Below, piece after piece: positions 33,955 to 46,343 of a stretch of 64,000 nt of DNA (positions within the stretch are counted from its first letter, which is position 1; the number at the start of each line of letters is the position of its first letter). The stretch is from Diphasiastrum complanatum (lineage: Eukaryota; Streptophyta; Lycopodiopsida; Lycopodiales; Lycopodiaceae). Made by a program: the position numbers and the translations under genes. The stretch is from assembly GCA_029204225.1 (NCBI GenBank), contig CM055095.1, positions 23,218,520-23,282,519 of the forward strand, in the 5' to 3' direction. The notes under the pieces are model-generated. The model saw nothing but the letters and a program-made list of their open reading frames with translations. It ran no database searches and was not told where the DNA came from.

Positions 33955-35935
33955 AAAGGGTGGCCATATGTTAGCTAGAAAGGAGTTAAGCATGTAGCTC
34001 TCTTTGGGGTGGTGCGATAATCCCAGAGAGTAGCATGAAGTTTGAGCTCCCAATCAGATCGGCTGGATTCGATGATTTTGGTGAGAATTCCACATAGGAT
34101 TTTATTGATGGATTCCGCCTGGCCGTTGCATCGTGGATAGTATGGAAAACTTTTGCGATGTACCACAAATAATTTTCAAAGGAGATCTACTTTGACAGAG
34201 TTAAGGAAATGTGTATGCCTATCACTAATAAGTTCTAGAGGACATCCGAAATGAACTATAACTTGTTCATAGAGAAATTTTGCGATAGAATGAGCGTCAA
34301 CATTGCGAACAGCCCTTGCTTCATCCCATTTGGTGCAATAGTCCGTAGCTACTATGATGTAACGAGATTGTGTGTGTTGAGCAGCAGGACAAATGGGTCC
34401 GACATAATCAATCTCCCATTTGTGGAAAGCTTCATCAGTGGTTACAGGGTGTAAAGGCATATAGTCGGTATTTTGAAAGCGTTTTGTGCATTGGCAAATA
34501 TCACATGCCTTAGTGTAATTGTGTGCGTATCCTTGAAGAGTGTTGGCCACCAAAAATCGGCCAAGAGGATTTTCTTAGCAGTAGTTTCAGAAGAGAAATG
34601 GCCTATACCAATACCTTTATGAGTGAGAGAAATTACAAAGGGTATTTCACCTTCAGTAAAACATCGTCGGATGATTCTATCTAACCCTTGCTTGTAGAGT
34701 TGTCCTGCAATTAACGTATAAGGTTTAGTTTTGAGGACCAATGCACGTTGTTCAGGTTTAGACAAGGAAGGATCCATTTGCCCTGAAGTTAAATATTCTG
34801 TGATTTCCTTTGCCCATACGGGTGTAGAGTCAACTTGGAAAAGGATGGCATCTGGTAAATTATCGTTGGTGCCTTGATCAGGGGTGGAAAGGTGAGGGAT
34901 TCGGGACAAATGATCTGCTAGAAAATGTTGAACTCCCTTACGAACCACGATCCTAAACTCAAATTCTCGCAGTAATAGGATCCATCTAGTAATACGGCCT
35001 ATGGTGCAAGTCTTGTTGATGAGATACAACAGTGCTTGATGATCAGTGAATAATGCAAAAACTTTTTCCAGAAGATAATGGTGAAACTTCTGAACCGCAT
35101 ATACCATTGCCAAGGCTTCACGTTCGGTAGTGGTATAATTGACTTCAACAGATATCAATTGTCTACTAAGAAAATGGATTGGGTAATCCTTTTTGAATTC
35201 TCTTGGTTGGGTGAGCACTGCTCCAATGGCATACTTAGACGCATTGGTATGCACATGGAATTCTTTTGGAATAATCAAGATCCCAAGGATAGGTGCATTG
35301 GTAAGGGCTTTTTTGAGTTGATTAAATGCGACGTGTTGTTCATCCGTCCATTTGGGAACTACAACTACTTTGTAGATTAAGCGTGCTTAGTTAGTGAAAT
35401 AAAAAATAAAGCACCGATAGTAGTTGACGTGGCCAAGGAAAGAGTAACCTTTGCATATCATACGCGGTTTCGGTAGATTTTGAATGATAAGGATCTTTTC
35501 GGGGTCAGTGGCAATGCCATTTCAGAAAATAATATGTCCTAACACAATACCATGTGTTACCCAGATTAGGCATTTTTCAAGATAGGGAGATGTCGAAGCG
35601 TTGACATTAGATAAAATTTTTGCAAGCACAGACAGATGGCGTGTTTCTTCTGAATGTGCACCTAAATCGTCCAAGTAAACCTCTAGGGTATCGCCCATTT
35701 GCTGAGAAAAGACAGCTTGCATAACACATTGGAATGTGCTAGGGGCATTGCAAAGACCAAAAGGCATGACTTTCCAACAGAAGGTTTCCCATTCGGTGGC
35801 AAAAGCGGTTTTATGTTGATCTTCTTCAGCAATTGGGATTGTATTGTATCCGCTAAAGCCATCTAAGGAGGAGTAAGCCTCATCTCCTCCTAGATTTTCT
35901 AAGATGAATTCTTCGAAAGGTAATTGTAGTGCATT
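33955..35935 (-). pseudogene. Ty3/gypsy RT, RNase H and integrase remnant
   Basis: RT (about 35935-35522): LDGFSGYNTIPIAEEDQHKT, MPFGLCNAPSTFQ, catalytic VYLDD. RNase H (35278-34900): FHVHTNASKYAIGAVLTQP, TDHQALLYL and ADHLSR. Zinc-finger region and integrase (about 34700-33955): GHFSSETTAKKIL, CDICQCTKRF, WEIDYVGP, SDRHTHF and NGQAESIN, which keep the D-D-E positions. Frame changes occur near 34560 and 34170, and a TAG follows TPF. The region between RT and RNase H is also broken. Confidence 0.9.
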
Positions 35936-37103
35936 TTTCTGGTCAAAATTTTAAAATTTCAGCAACTACAATCATTGATGCTGATTTTCTAGAAGAAAAT
36001 GTGCTAGATGTATCTCATATGCGCAAAATCTGCTATTATGCCACTTTTTACTTATGTACGAATGTAGCTATGTTAAAGAGTAGCTATAAAATTCTATGGC
36101 AGGTTCAAATGTATCAAGTCGTCAAATGACAGTTATATCATAAGAATTAGAGCTATTTTTAAGACTTTACTATTTTTAATAAGTTTGTTGAATTCCACGA
36201 AATTGGTCCCCCTGCCAGATAGAAACAGAACCCAGAGGTAGATTTTTTAGTAGAGACTGATAGCAATACTTATAAGTGACTCTGATGGACAAAAATATCT
36301 ATAGTTGTTAATGGCCATTGTTTGCCATGTTGCAATTGATCAATGTATCTTATTTATATCATGATTAATAAAAGATGCCCAGGTACCTTTAAGGCACTAA
36401 CTTAAGTTTCAAAGAAAGGTCCAAAGGCTAAGGGTCCTGCAAACAACGACAATCAAAGTTTAGTTCAAGATGAAGACAACCAATCAGCGAAAATACAACA
36501 ATTAAATCAATGATCATAAAAAATAATACTCTTTTGAAGATTAAGGAATGTCCTAAGGATAGGACGATTTCGTAGGCTAGATGGCGATTTCTAATACAAA
36601 GGTTTTACTAACAGATAGGGAATATGGGAAAAAATATGACTTTCTGACAGAAGACTGGCAAAATCTCTGAGATAGAATTTACGGAGCTACTAGAGGATCT
36701 TGATTAGATTTAGCCTGAGTGAAGCCGACGAATTCTAGGACAAAGATTTGGGTGAGAAATAAGAGATTTTGACAGTATCAGGTTGTTTTCTCAAAATCTG
36801 ATCATGGTCAGAATTTGTGGAGGTGATAAAATGAAAGATCGGGTGTCTGTTAGGGCTACAGACATACTAGCGAATTTTGATATACCTATATGGTTTGAAA
36901 AAAGGTCACTTCTTTTCAAAGAAAATGCCCAAATTGACTCTTTTGTTGCTTCCCCCCGGCTTGACAAGTTGCTTTGCAGCTCGTGTAGGACCAGGAGAGA
37001 AGACTTGTGCTGTGGTTGGAAGATAGAAGACAAACAAGCAAACACACAACACGAAAGCGAAAAAACCAAAGAAAAAGAAGCTAGGTAAAAAAATGCTTAA
37101 AAA

Positions 37104-37118
37104 GCGCAAACGACGCCA
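37104..37118 (-). other. primer binding site of the Tat/Athila-like element
   Basis: TGGCGTCGTTTGCGC starts one base after the LTR end on the minus strand. It resembles the TGGCGCCGTTGCC site common in Athila/Tat elements, with a few mismatches. Confidence 0.6.
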
Positions 37119-37119
37119 A

Positions 37120-37942
37120 TGTTGGAAGTAAATCTTGTTTGTGAATATTTGGCTAGATCTACTCACGATGCAGTGTAGTATAGGGAGGATCGTCCACTTT
37201 CTAAGTTCCTACCAAGCTTCAAACAGAAATGCAGAAATAAAGAATAATGACGGAAGCACTAAGGCTTACCCAACTAGTGCTCGAAACAGAAATGAAACTA
37301 TCTAAGATAACAAAATACAAAACCTTACTAAGGCTTACCCAACCAGCAAGGTGATTAAACTAAATCCTAGATTAACACCCAAAGGGAATTAGAATGGAAG
37401 ATTGCAACTAACTAATAATCAATCAACAAAATACATGCCACAATACAAACCAATGAGAAGGAATCAAGAGGAGCCCAAGCACCTTCCCTCAAGCTATGCA
37501 CCTTCCCAAAGGGAACACAAATGAAATAGAGAGATAATCTCAAAAATAGAGAACTTGATAGCTTAATCTCAAAAGTGTTATTTACAAGGTAAATACCTCT
37601 CCTTTTATGTCAAGGAGGGTCTTCCATAAGTATCCACTAACTTATGGGACTAATCTATTTCTAGCCTTTCTATAGCTTCTAACTTAGGATTTAGAACTTC
37701 AAAGTTTCTTAACTTAGGAAAACTTAAGATAAAATATTTCTAATCTTAAGTTTCCTTAGTCTAAGTTCTAAATCTAAGCTTAAGCTATTTTATTATTTTT
37801 TAAGCTTTTACTCATGGGCTTACAAACACATGCCATGGCGGAAGTTTATTAACAAACACTCGTACGTGGACTTACAAAACACATGCCACGGAATTTTATT
37901 TCTCTCTTTTTTATTTTTTTTGTGTTAGCACAGATGCTAACA
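37120..37942 (-). repeat. 5' LTR of the Tat/Athila-like element (823 bp)
   Basis: On the minus strand it begins TGTTAGCATC and ends CTTCCAACA (TG...CA), immediately followed by the PBS. A short 'aaggcttacccaac' duplication lies inside (37261 and 37328). The 3' partner is missing. Confidence 0.65.
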
Positions 37943-38806
37943 ACAACCTCCTGATCTAGACACACCTATCATTAATATCAATTTTATTGATATTCTTCCA
38001 CACAATTGTCGTGATATACCAGCATAGTATTGCTAGATTTGTGTAGTATTTATGTCGTTCCCCAAGGAGATAGCACTTAGAAGTTGTTTAATTGGTACAG
38101 TCCCGACTTATTGCGAATGAAATGGAGTCGTTTGTTAATATACTTGTCAACAGACATTTAATAAGTAGCCAATATTACTTTTGTTGTGGGTGTGTGATGA
38201 TAACAAATACAGAACAATAATCTTCCTCTATCAAACCGAATGAAAAGCATTCTACAAGTGAAATGTTATCAGAGTAGCACAAATGAACTACACTCTGTCT
38301 GATTAAGCTGTCAGCAAGGATTTGTGTTATGTTCGATGTAGACGTGAACGGATAGACAAATAGTTAATCTTATTCTTGAACTATTGTATTCTAGACAGAA
38401 GTCCTCAACAACTAAAGTCCAGTCATGGTTATAGAACTCAAATGGTTCGCGAATATGTTAGAAACATTTATCTTTGTTACAGACCTGAACATAGATCAAT
38501 AACTCAATTCCTTAGGTAGGGACTACCATTTCACATGCACACATACTTCTTTATCATTGACTGTGGAAAACTGAACCAAATTGACACCGAATAAGCTAGT
38601 TTAAAGACAATTCTTTAGATCAACTTTATGGAAACACATCAAACGACTGTAATGAACTATTGTACTTGTTTGACCAGAGGGTGATTTAAGCAATGTAAAA
38701 GAGATCGCTAGTAGACCCAAAGTCACTCAAACTCAACAGTGCGAAGAACAGAGATCAGAGGAAATAACCTTGGACGCTCTACTCACTTCTTCAATCTCAC
38801 AAGTAC

Positions 38807-38898
<92 letters not shown>

Positions 38899-39480
38899 GT
38901 TTGAGAATGAAGAGTGTCTTCATATTTACTACCTATGGAGCGAGCAAAACACACCTCTTGAGATTCCTGGTGCATCGCTCCATTAACTAACTCTAGTTAA
39001 CATATAAATTTACAAATACGTGTAAATTATACAAGTGATGGTACATCTAAATACGAGTTTAATCTACTCTAGTTAAATGTGGTGATATGAATCTAGTTAG
39101 TTCGTATGCTTAACTAGATTAAGACTATTCCAGACGTTGTTTCAGTTCTGGAGGTCTTGTCCTTTAGTGTCAGACAAGTCTTTAGCATTCATATCCTAAA
39201 AAATAATATAGGCCTCTTCATAATATACCATTGTTGTCTTTATCTTTGAGTATAAGTTGCCATATTTGAGTATATATTCACTATCTAGTAAATATGTGGC
39301 ATAACATATCCCCCTCCTCAAATGTGAAACGTCCTCGTGAACAGATAATCTTCATTTCGAGAGTTATTCATTTCTTAGAAAAGAATACTTTCATGTCGTT
39401 AAATAATTCTCCTTTTAAATCTTCGTTAGGTCAAATGTAAAGATGTTTCTTCACTTGTTGAATGTATGACCTTTACTTGG
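37943..39480. other. unclassified retroelement-like DNA with (CT)n
   Basis: No coding region seen. A long CT microsatellite lies at 38812-38894. The DNA from 39300 leads directly into the Ty3 integrase fragment. Confidence 0.35.
38812..38894. repeat. (CT)n microsatellite, about 41 units
   Basis: Perfect CT dinucleotide run of about 83 bp. Confidence 0.97.
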
Positions 39481-39487
39481 TGTTTCA

Positions 39488-40032
39488 GAATCAATGACAA
39501 ATCAGTGGAAGCAAGTCGTTTTGATTGGGAACATAAGCTTTATGCAGCATTATGGGCATTCAAGACAACTTCCAAAGGCAGTACAAATCAAACACCATTC
39601 CAACTTGTCTATGGTCAAGATGCATTTATGCCAATTGAATTTTTAGTACCATCCCTACGCATAGTGACAATAGAACGGTTGGATGATGCGAAATCCTTAC
39701 AGATGCGTCATGCAGCTTTACAAAAACTTTGTGAAACCAGATTGATGGCAGTTCATGCATTAGCAACAAAGAAAGCCTGTCGCAAGGCATTGCACGATTG
39801 TCGATTACACAAAAAAGATCTGAAGGAAGGAAATCTAACACTAATATATAAGATGAAACTGATCAAAGACAAATCGAAGTTCACAGGTGAAGGACCATAT
39901 AAGGTGAAAGAAGTCTTGAACTATGTATCAGTTACTTTAGAACATTTGGATGGAAAAAGATTCGACACTTCGGTGAATGGCAGCCGACTACGCAAGTTTT
40001 GGCAGCCAGATCAGCCAGTTCAATCAGATTGA
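39488..40032 (+). pseudogene. Ty3/gypsy integrase C-terminal fragment (Tat/Athila-like)
   Basis: An open frame of about 180 residues contains FDWEHKLYAALWAFKTT, TPFQLVYGQDAFMPIEFLVP, KDLKEGNLTLIYK and FTGEGPYKVKEVL, ending in a stop at 40032. This is the end of a Ty3 integrase; the catalytic core is absent upstream. It overlaps in content with, but is not the same copy as, the minus-strand element at 33955-35935, whose integrase breaks at the same TPF point. Confidence 0.88.
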
Positions 40033-40332
40033 TCCAACACCTTATCAGTTTTATTTTTATTGTTTTACAATTTCATTGTATTTATGACTTGAGAAATTTT
40101 TTTTTTTCTTTTGAAAAAGACAAAAAAAGAGAAAAAAAAAGAGAATGATGAGCAAAAGTCAAAAAAGTCATCAAAGTAGAAAAAGTGGAAGGAAAGTATT
40201 TTTAAAAAATAATTTTTGATGAAAAATGACTTAGAAAATCACTTATTGGGTCATATTTTGCACAAATAGTCTTAAAAACTTTTGCCGAGTTTTTAGACCA
40301 CACATCCACCTCAGATATACCTATACTGAAAT

Positions 40333-40615
40333 GGGCGAAGGTTATTTTCTACAGTTATTACCTAATTTGTAGTTAGGCGAATGTTCAAGGCAAATGTTCA
40401 GCAATATGCCATTTTGGGAACCTTCGCCGAGCATCAAAACATCATTATGAACCTTCGCCGACATGCCAGATGGATTCAGAATAGATCTTCAAAATTTGCA
40501 TTTATTACAGTACCTAGGCGAATGATGTCCTTAGGCGAAGGACGAACCTTCGTCATATTTGGAAAACCTTCGTCGGACTAGTTCAGTCTTTCAAAAACCT
40601 TCGCTGAGATTTTTA
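40333..40615 (+). repeat. dispersed CCTTCGCCGA / TTAGGCGAA motif array
   Basis: At least eight variants of ttcgccga, ggcgaagg and ccttcgtc occur in 280 bp directly after the integrase fragment (for example about 40336, 40376, 40423, 40450, 40508, 40531, 40567, 40601), in both orientations. This probably marks the 3' untranslated or LTR part of that element. Confidence 0.6.
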
Positions 40616-40691
40616 CAACCTATTTCCACAATACTGAACATGCTTGCAAATTTCTGTCCAAAATTGAGCAGCCAAACTAGTACATTGTCTA

Positions 40692-40976
40692 ATGGACCCT
40701 CCAAATCAGCCTATAAAAGAGCAGAATTTGATCTCATTTCTCACTTGTGCTAGTAGAGCTCTTGCAAAAATTTCCAACGATGAAAACTTTCCAAACTTTC
40801 TACACTACTTGGCCTTTAGCACATGGACCGAGGCCAAGTCTAAGTTCTACATCACCTACCAGACTGCTATCCATAAGGTGCGTGTGACAGAGGCCGCCCT
40901 TGCAACCATAGGCATAACTTTTGGCAAACAGCCCTCACCCAATCATAAGCATGCCAAGAGTGTCATTATAAACTAA
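40692..40976 (+). CDS. small ORF of unknown function (94 aa), possible retroelement ORF
   Basis: It starts with a true ATG (MDPPNQPIKEQNLISF) and encodes a mostly helical protein ending KHAKSVIIN. No motif recognised and no transmembrane segment. It lies 660 bp beyond the Ty3 integrase fragment on the same strand, so it may be an extra ORF or the start of a gag of another copy. It may equally be chance. Confidence 0.25.
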   Translation: MDPPNQPIKEQNLISFLTCASRALAKISNDENFPNFLHYLAFSTWTEAKSKFYITYQTAIHKVRVTEAALATIGITFGKQPSPNHKHAKSVIIN

Positions 40977-43814
40977 GTTTACATGATAAATTGGATGTGA
41001 GTAGTCGACCACTCATGAAGATCAAGTTCAAAAGCTAACAAATCGATCTTTTAACTTTCACATTTACCTTGAAAATCATTCCTTAGTCTGACTTCAATAT
41101 CAAATAAGTACTTAGAGATGGAATAATTCTCGAATTAGCTATCTCTTTACTGAAGTACTATATCGACCTTAGAAGTACACTAAGAGATAAATTTTCCTAT
41201 TGGGCCTGATTCTCTCCAATCTAATAATGTTACCTTCATGTAACCTCAATTTACATGAATCTCTGGGTGAAATGTCACCTTTCCATGGAAATCGATGTTC
41301 AAGATAAAGATCCAAACAATTATAGTCCAAGATTATCCACAATTACTTGTAGACCTGTCATAAATGCTTCTTGGTACCAATACACTTAGAATTTAAAAAA
41401 AAAAACTAAGGTACAACCATTCATCCTACAAAAATCTCTAGGAGATCCATCAAGATAAAAATGACTTCAACTCAATCCTGAGTACCCCAGATACTCTCTT
41501 GAGTTAAGCGCTCTATTCCTAGCAACATATGCAAGGAAATAGCAACCATTCAATCTTAATAGATTTGTCTGTCTCCTAATTAACTAGAGATTTAGGTTGG
41601 AAACAGTACACAAACATTCCTTGACTACAATCTGTAAAGGTAAGCAAATTTCTCATAAGTAAGCAATTACTTAATGAAAATGCCCGTGAGATGTACATAA
41701 TCACAAATATGCACTGGAGTAAAGAAATTTAGAGTTCAAATAACAGATCTAAATCCTTGACTCTCCCAATTGATAAAGAATTACTCATTATCTTAAGAAT
41801 CCTCACATTTCCTTATATTCTTTTAATGACCTTTAAGTATCAATCTATGATCTGTCAATCATAAATATTTAGAATCTTATGATTCGTCGATCATAATTTA
41901 TAGGATTCCAAAACCATATTTAATCATTAAAAAATTCTAGAGTATATGCACAACATAACATTTAGGAAATGTAAGAAACATTCTGAAATCTTTTCCACAA
42001 GGAAAATTACTAGATTCCAAGAATATTCGTTGAACCCGATTCTTAACCAGATTATGAGTTCCAAATTCTACAACAACCAAGTAATTAAAGACCATTATAA
42101 CATCCATCTTTAACAATATAAACTTTATACAATCACCTAGAACAACATCTAGATATTACAAAGTTTTGCTAAATTCCAACTGAATTCAATGCTTATCCTT
42201 AATATTAGTTAGACTCTATCATCCAATATGAGCTCACTGGGATTTAGTCAATAACTTAGGATATATTCCTCATTCAAGAAATATAATAGTCAATAACCTT
42301 GGCTTCTATGGCAAAATGAGATGCATGCCTAAACATGTGTCCCCTTCACCCCATTTGAGAAGCGTGAGCAAGAGTGTGTAACAAATTAAGTTCCTCTAGT
42401 TGTCAGACATTTAGCTCAATCCCCTCAAAAAGTGTAAAGGCCCTTGCTTTGGATTTTTGCTAGTCTAAAGCACGAATTTATTGCTTGGGCATTTATGGGC
42501 CTTATTCGGGCAACCTCCAAAGTCGTTTTCAAGAAAGATAGTGGTCGATATATATTTTCTATCTTCCATGATATATCATCGTAAAGGATCGTGTTGGCAT
42601 TTCACTTTGTGTGTTTGAAGTTGGATTAGATTATCTAAAAACTTTGTGCGTGAGTTGTTTCATGGAAAAGGACTGTAAAATAAAATGTAGAGTAGATCAT
42701 CATTTGTCAAAGCAACATGGGACACATTACGAAATTTTGAAGTCCATAAAACTTCTCAAAAGCAGTCTACAGCTCATAAAATGTCCATAGAAAATTTGGA
42801 GTAGCGCATTACACGTCGTAAAAAGTCAAAAGCAATGGGCCATAAAAATATTTTCAATTATGATTTACACTTGTGAAAGGTCCTTTCAATGACCTTTACA
42901 CTTAGTTCAAAGGCCATTTAAATAGGGCTTAGCCTAACAGCCTTGCTATAATTTTACAATCGTTTTATTGGTATGGAAGGTCACTATAAGACCCGAATCA
43001 TGTTGATTTGTTGTCTCACTCAACCTTCAAGTCGGGAGAAGCAACAATATGGTTGGCTGCTCAAGAAAAGGAAATAAGCTATTCTAAGAGGCACCCTATT
43101 GATGGATTCATTCCTCTGGCAATTGAGACATATGGCACCCTTCATTGACATTTTGATGAATTTCTTTGCATGTGTGCTCATGGAGTGGCAAAGTGTAAGG
43201 GTATTCTTGCTTCAATGTTCATGATCAGATTTTTTGATGGGCATTTGCTGGCCCTGCCCGTGCTACATGGTGCGTTGGCAGTGTGTTGGGGCCAAACACC
43301 CATGCAATGCCTTTGAGGGCCAACCGGGTGCGATGGAGCTCTAAGGCACATTTTGATATGTGCGTGCCTTTTAGCCTGATGCAATAGAATTGTGCCATGT
43401 GGTGCCGTTGCTTGAGCCCTCCTCGAGGGGCTATGTGACTGAGAAATTTTTTTTGAGCACAAGTGCCCGCTCCGAAGCGCACCCCTGGATACCCGGACAC
43501 CAACGTGTGCTCTCAAGCAGCACTAGGAGGCATCTTGTTCCCGGGCACCAACGTCAATATTCGGCACCCTCAAACATACTCCCACGCTACAAGGTAGTGA
43601 GCCAATTTGCACTTATGTCCCTCAACAAAAATGAATGGCTTATGGGATATAGTTTTGGCTACCTGGAACACCAGGTCACCAAAAATTTAATAAAAAAAAC
43701 GAGTGACTGAGCAAGCTCCGGGCCCAAACCAGTGCGTGGGTGGCTAAGACGGGCGCTTTACACGTCAATTTGCAATGTTGACCTGGAAGTAGGTCACCTC
43801 TTACCCTCATTGGC
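40977..43814. other. intergenic DNA, no gene supported
   Basis: 40977-43170 is AT-rich with nothing recognisable. 43180-43800 is distinctly more GC-rich, has overlapping open frames without motifs, and may be an unrecognised LTR or the promoter of the gene at 44.8 kb. Confidence 0.4.
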
Positions 43815-43849
43815 TTGATTGGCAGGCCAACTTGCTCTCTTCATTCATT

Positions 43850-44766
43850 TTGCTCCAAAAGGGGAAAAAAAAAAATAAGAAGAAGAAGAAGAAGAAGAGG
43901 AGAAGCCGAGAAAGAGAAGAAGCAATCGAACAAGTACAGTAAAAGGCAGGAAAGGGAAGGGAGAGCTACGATAGCCATAGCTATTCCACCCTATCATCGC
44001 CCTTGCGATTTGTGGGTTTGATCTCTGTGAAATAAAAGCGTTTTAGGGGAAGCTGTAGAATATGATTGGGCTTTGTCGATGGCAATGGTTGATCTGAAGC
44101 AAATAAATGCTTGCGTGCCTAGATTTAGCAGTGACAGTGTCAGATGGGCTGTGCCTGTGGGTGTGTTGGTTTTCTCATTGTCAGGCAAACGCTGCATCAA
44201 GTACCAAAATCAGACCTAATTTCTGCAGTGAGTGGAATGTGAATTTTCGTGTTCGTTTAGTGAACTGACAGAGACGAGGGCGTCTGTGCTTGTAGTTCTC
44301 ATGCTTGATTCTGTTTAGTTGTCTCCAACGTAGACTTACATGGATCTCACTGGTAATGGCAGAATATAAAATCTGAATTGAATGTGTAAATGAATGCGTT
44401 TCTCTGATTCAAAACATACTTGGAATGGTTCATGGCTTACGTCTTGATATCTTTCCAAATGGCTGTTGTTGCCCCCTTTGATCCGTCTTATTTATCCTTC
44501 CATTTTATCAGATCGTAAAAAGCTCATTTCGAACAACTTCAACGCGATGAGAGCTCTTATTCTAGGCTCGATGCTAGGGGGAACAACGTCTGAATAACAG
44601 AAATGTTATTTGTTTGTGAACGGCGACAATAGAGGTTCCAGTAAGTCTTTCTCAGTGCACTTTTGTACCTGCTGCTGTAACAGTACAGAAACCTACATTC
44701 CCCTGCTCTAAAATTATTATCCAAAGAGAGGAAGAGATTCAACCTTAACCCTCTTGTGTGTTGCAG
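43850..44766 (+). promoter_or_regulatory. probable 5' UTR exon and leader intron of the 44.8-kb gene
   Basis: A purine-rich stretch with (GAA)n at about 43877-43897 looks like a plant leader. A good 3' splice site (ttgtgtgttgcag, ending 44766) lies 5 bp before the ATG at 44772, implying an intron in the 5' UTR. The upstream donor is uncertain. Confidence 0.4.
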
Positions 44767-44771
44767 CGCGG

Positions 44772-45907
44772 ATGGGTTCTAATGGAGATGAGGATAAAAC
44801 TCCCATTGATATTTTGAAGATCCCAGTACTAGACTTACGTGACTTTTGTCAGGACGAGCTGTTGCTTGCGGCAGAGTTGTCGGGACATTTTCCGGATGCC
44901 TGGTTTCCAAATCTGATCATTCCAACACTCGACAAAAATATTTTTAATACAAGCGTGGCAAGCCGGAAGCAGACATACAGACGTAGACCGCGAATTAGAC
45001 CTAGAGCAGAGCCAAACTCTTCAACTTCCGCTTATCAGGCTGCAGTTCGACTGCAGATTCCAAATCAAAAGCAATCAAAACTTTTGCCCTCAGTAAGCAA
45101 GAAGGCGCAAGCTGCCTTAAGAGCAGATCTAAAAGAAAGTCAAACGGCTGGGTTGACGACCAAGGGCAGTAAATCTGGACGGTCGACTGGTGATCTGGTT
45201 GTGGCAGAGGATCGGAAAACGTTGGTGAGCAACGGAAGCAAAAGCCCTCAAAGCACCAACATGAAGGAAATATCAAGCAAATCCGTAGCAGTTGATAGTC
45301 GGATCTCAAATGGAGATCTTAATAGTGCCACTTCTGATTGGAACCCACATGCGGTCAGCTCTCATAGTGGCAGTGACAGAGCAGATACAGATGCTGATGC
45401 GCTGCGGGAGCCTAGGAAGCAGAATGAAGATAGAGCGCCTCAAGCTACAGGGTGGTCAGAAGGTGCCGCTCCGCAACCGCTTCCAAAAAGGATGAGAATG
45501 AAAGACGGTGCCAGAAATCGGTCCCTGTACAAGAAGCAAGGGGGTCATTATGCTTTGCAAAGCATTGAGAGCAAAGGGGTGGCTGATTCACAACAAGTGT
45601 CAAGTTCTCATCAAAGCCAGTTTTCACCTTCTCAAGGTTTGGAGGACCTGGGAAATGCTTCAGAAATGACCATGGTGGGGGAAAATCTGGGGAGTTTTAA
45701 GAGTGAAATGATGGAGTTGGGTTCGATGTGTGGGGTAGGGAAGGTAAATGGGGAAGTATCTCTGTTGAAGGCGGAGGATGCATGGGTATCAAGGCATATG
45801 GAGAAGAATACTTTGGTTGCAAGAGGATTTTCGAAGGGTTGGGAGGTTACCGTGGGCTTTAGAAAGTCGAATGAGCCAGATTGCCTTGAGTTTTACAACT
45901 ATGAGAG
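44772..45907 (+). CDS. first coding exon of a nuclear protein, possibly MBD8-like (methyl-CpG-binding-domain family)
   Basis: The exon encodes 378 residues from ATG 44772 to a GT donor at 45908 (AG|GTACCT). The N-terminus has TPIDILKIPVLDLRDF, then IIPTLDKNIFN and ASRKQTYRRRPRIR. I recall a similar arrangement (short PIVD-L motif, then PKID-SVFNES-GSRKQTYSR) from plant MBD8-type proteins. The middle is Ser/Asn-rich with basic patches (KGSKSGRS, PLPKRMRMKDGARNR). The last 25 residues, GWEVTVGFRKS to EFYNYE, look like the start of an MBD fold. If so, the protein would act in the nucleus on methylated DNA. The following exons were not found before the transposon-rich region, so the next intron is very long, runs beyond the window, or the gene is truncated. 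Codon use and uninterrupted length support a real exon; the family assignment is tentative. Confidence 0.6.
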
Positions 45908-46301
45908 GTACCTCCTCTTGTTCTTTCTTTCTTTCTTCTCTCATTCTTTCTTTTTTCGAAAAGGAAAAATGGTTAACATGATTCACAACTTAAAAGATGT
46001 TGGGATTTTTTTTGGGTCTTGACCTTGTAAGTAGGAGAGAGAGAGAGAGAGAGAAAGAGACCAACAACATGAATATACTTTTCCTATATTTTTTTTGCCG
46101 TTGGAGGCAGGCTTATCCGTACATTGGAGGTAGGAGGTTTGAAAAGTCAAACCTTTGAAGGCTGCATGCAGTCTCCAAAGGTAGCCAAAAGGTGCCATGT
46201 GCATGCCACATCAGCTTTTGGAGGTAGCTTGCCTCCTCCATGTGACTCCTATGGCCTATTAAAAGGCTACCTCTATTAGTAGCCCTTGACATGTGGTGTT
46301 G

Positions 46302-46343
<42 letters not shown>

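Larger units (their letters stand above)
33955..37942 (-). mobile_element. Ty3/gypsy element (Tat/Athila-like) with 5' LTR, PBS and pol; 3' end lost
   Basis: On the minus strand: 5' LTR 37942-37120, primer binding site at 37118-37104, about 1.2 kb of leader or degenerate gag, then pol 35935-33955. Coding stops abruptly within integrase after TPF-stop-LTYGH near 33955, where other DNA begins. No 3' LTR was found. Confidence 0.75.

Noticed and set aside
36906-37166. Minus-strand frame with a hydrophobic segment
   Set aside because: It spans the LTR end and primer binding site of the Ty3 element and has no recognisable domain.
38733-38990. Open frames of Arg-Glu or Leu-Ser repeats
   Set aside because: Translation of the (CT)n microsatellite; likewise at 50.2 kb.
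43178-43516. 112-codon minus-strand frame in a GC-rich stretch
   Set aside because: No motif, overlapping frames in other phases, and GC-rich DNA gives long chance frames.
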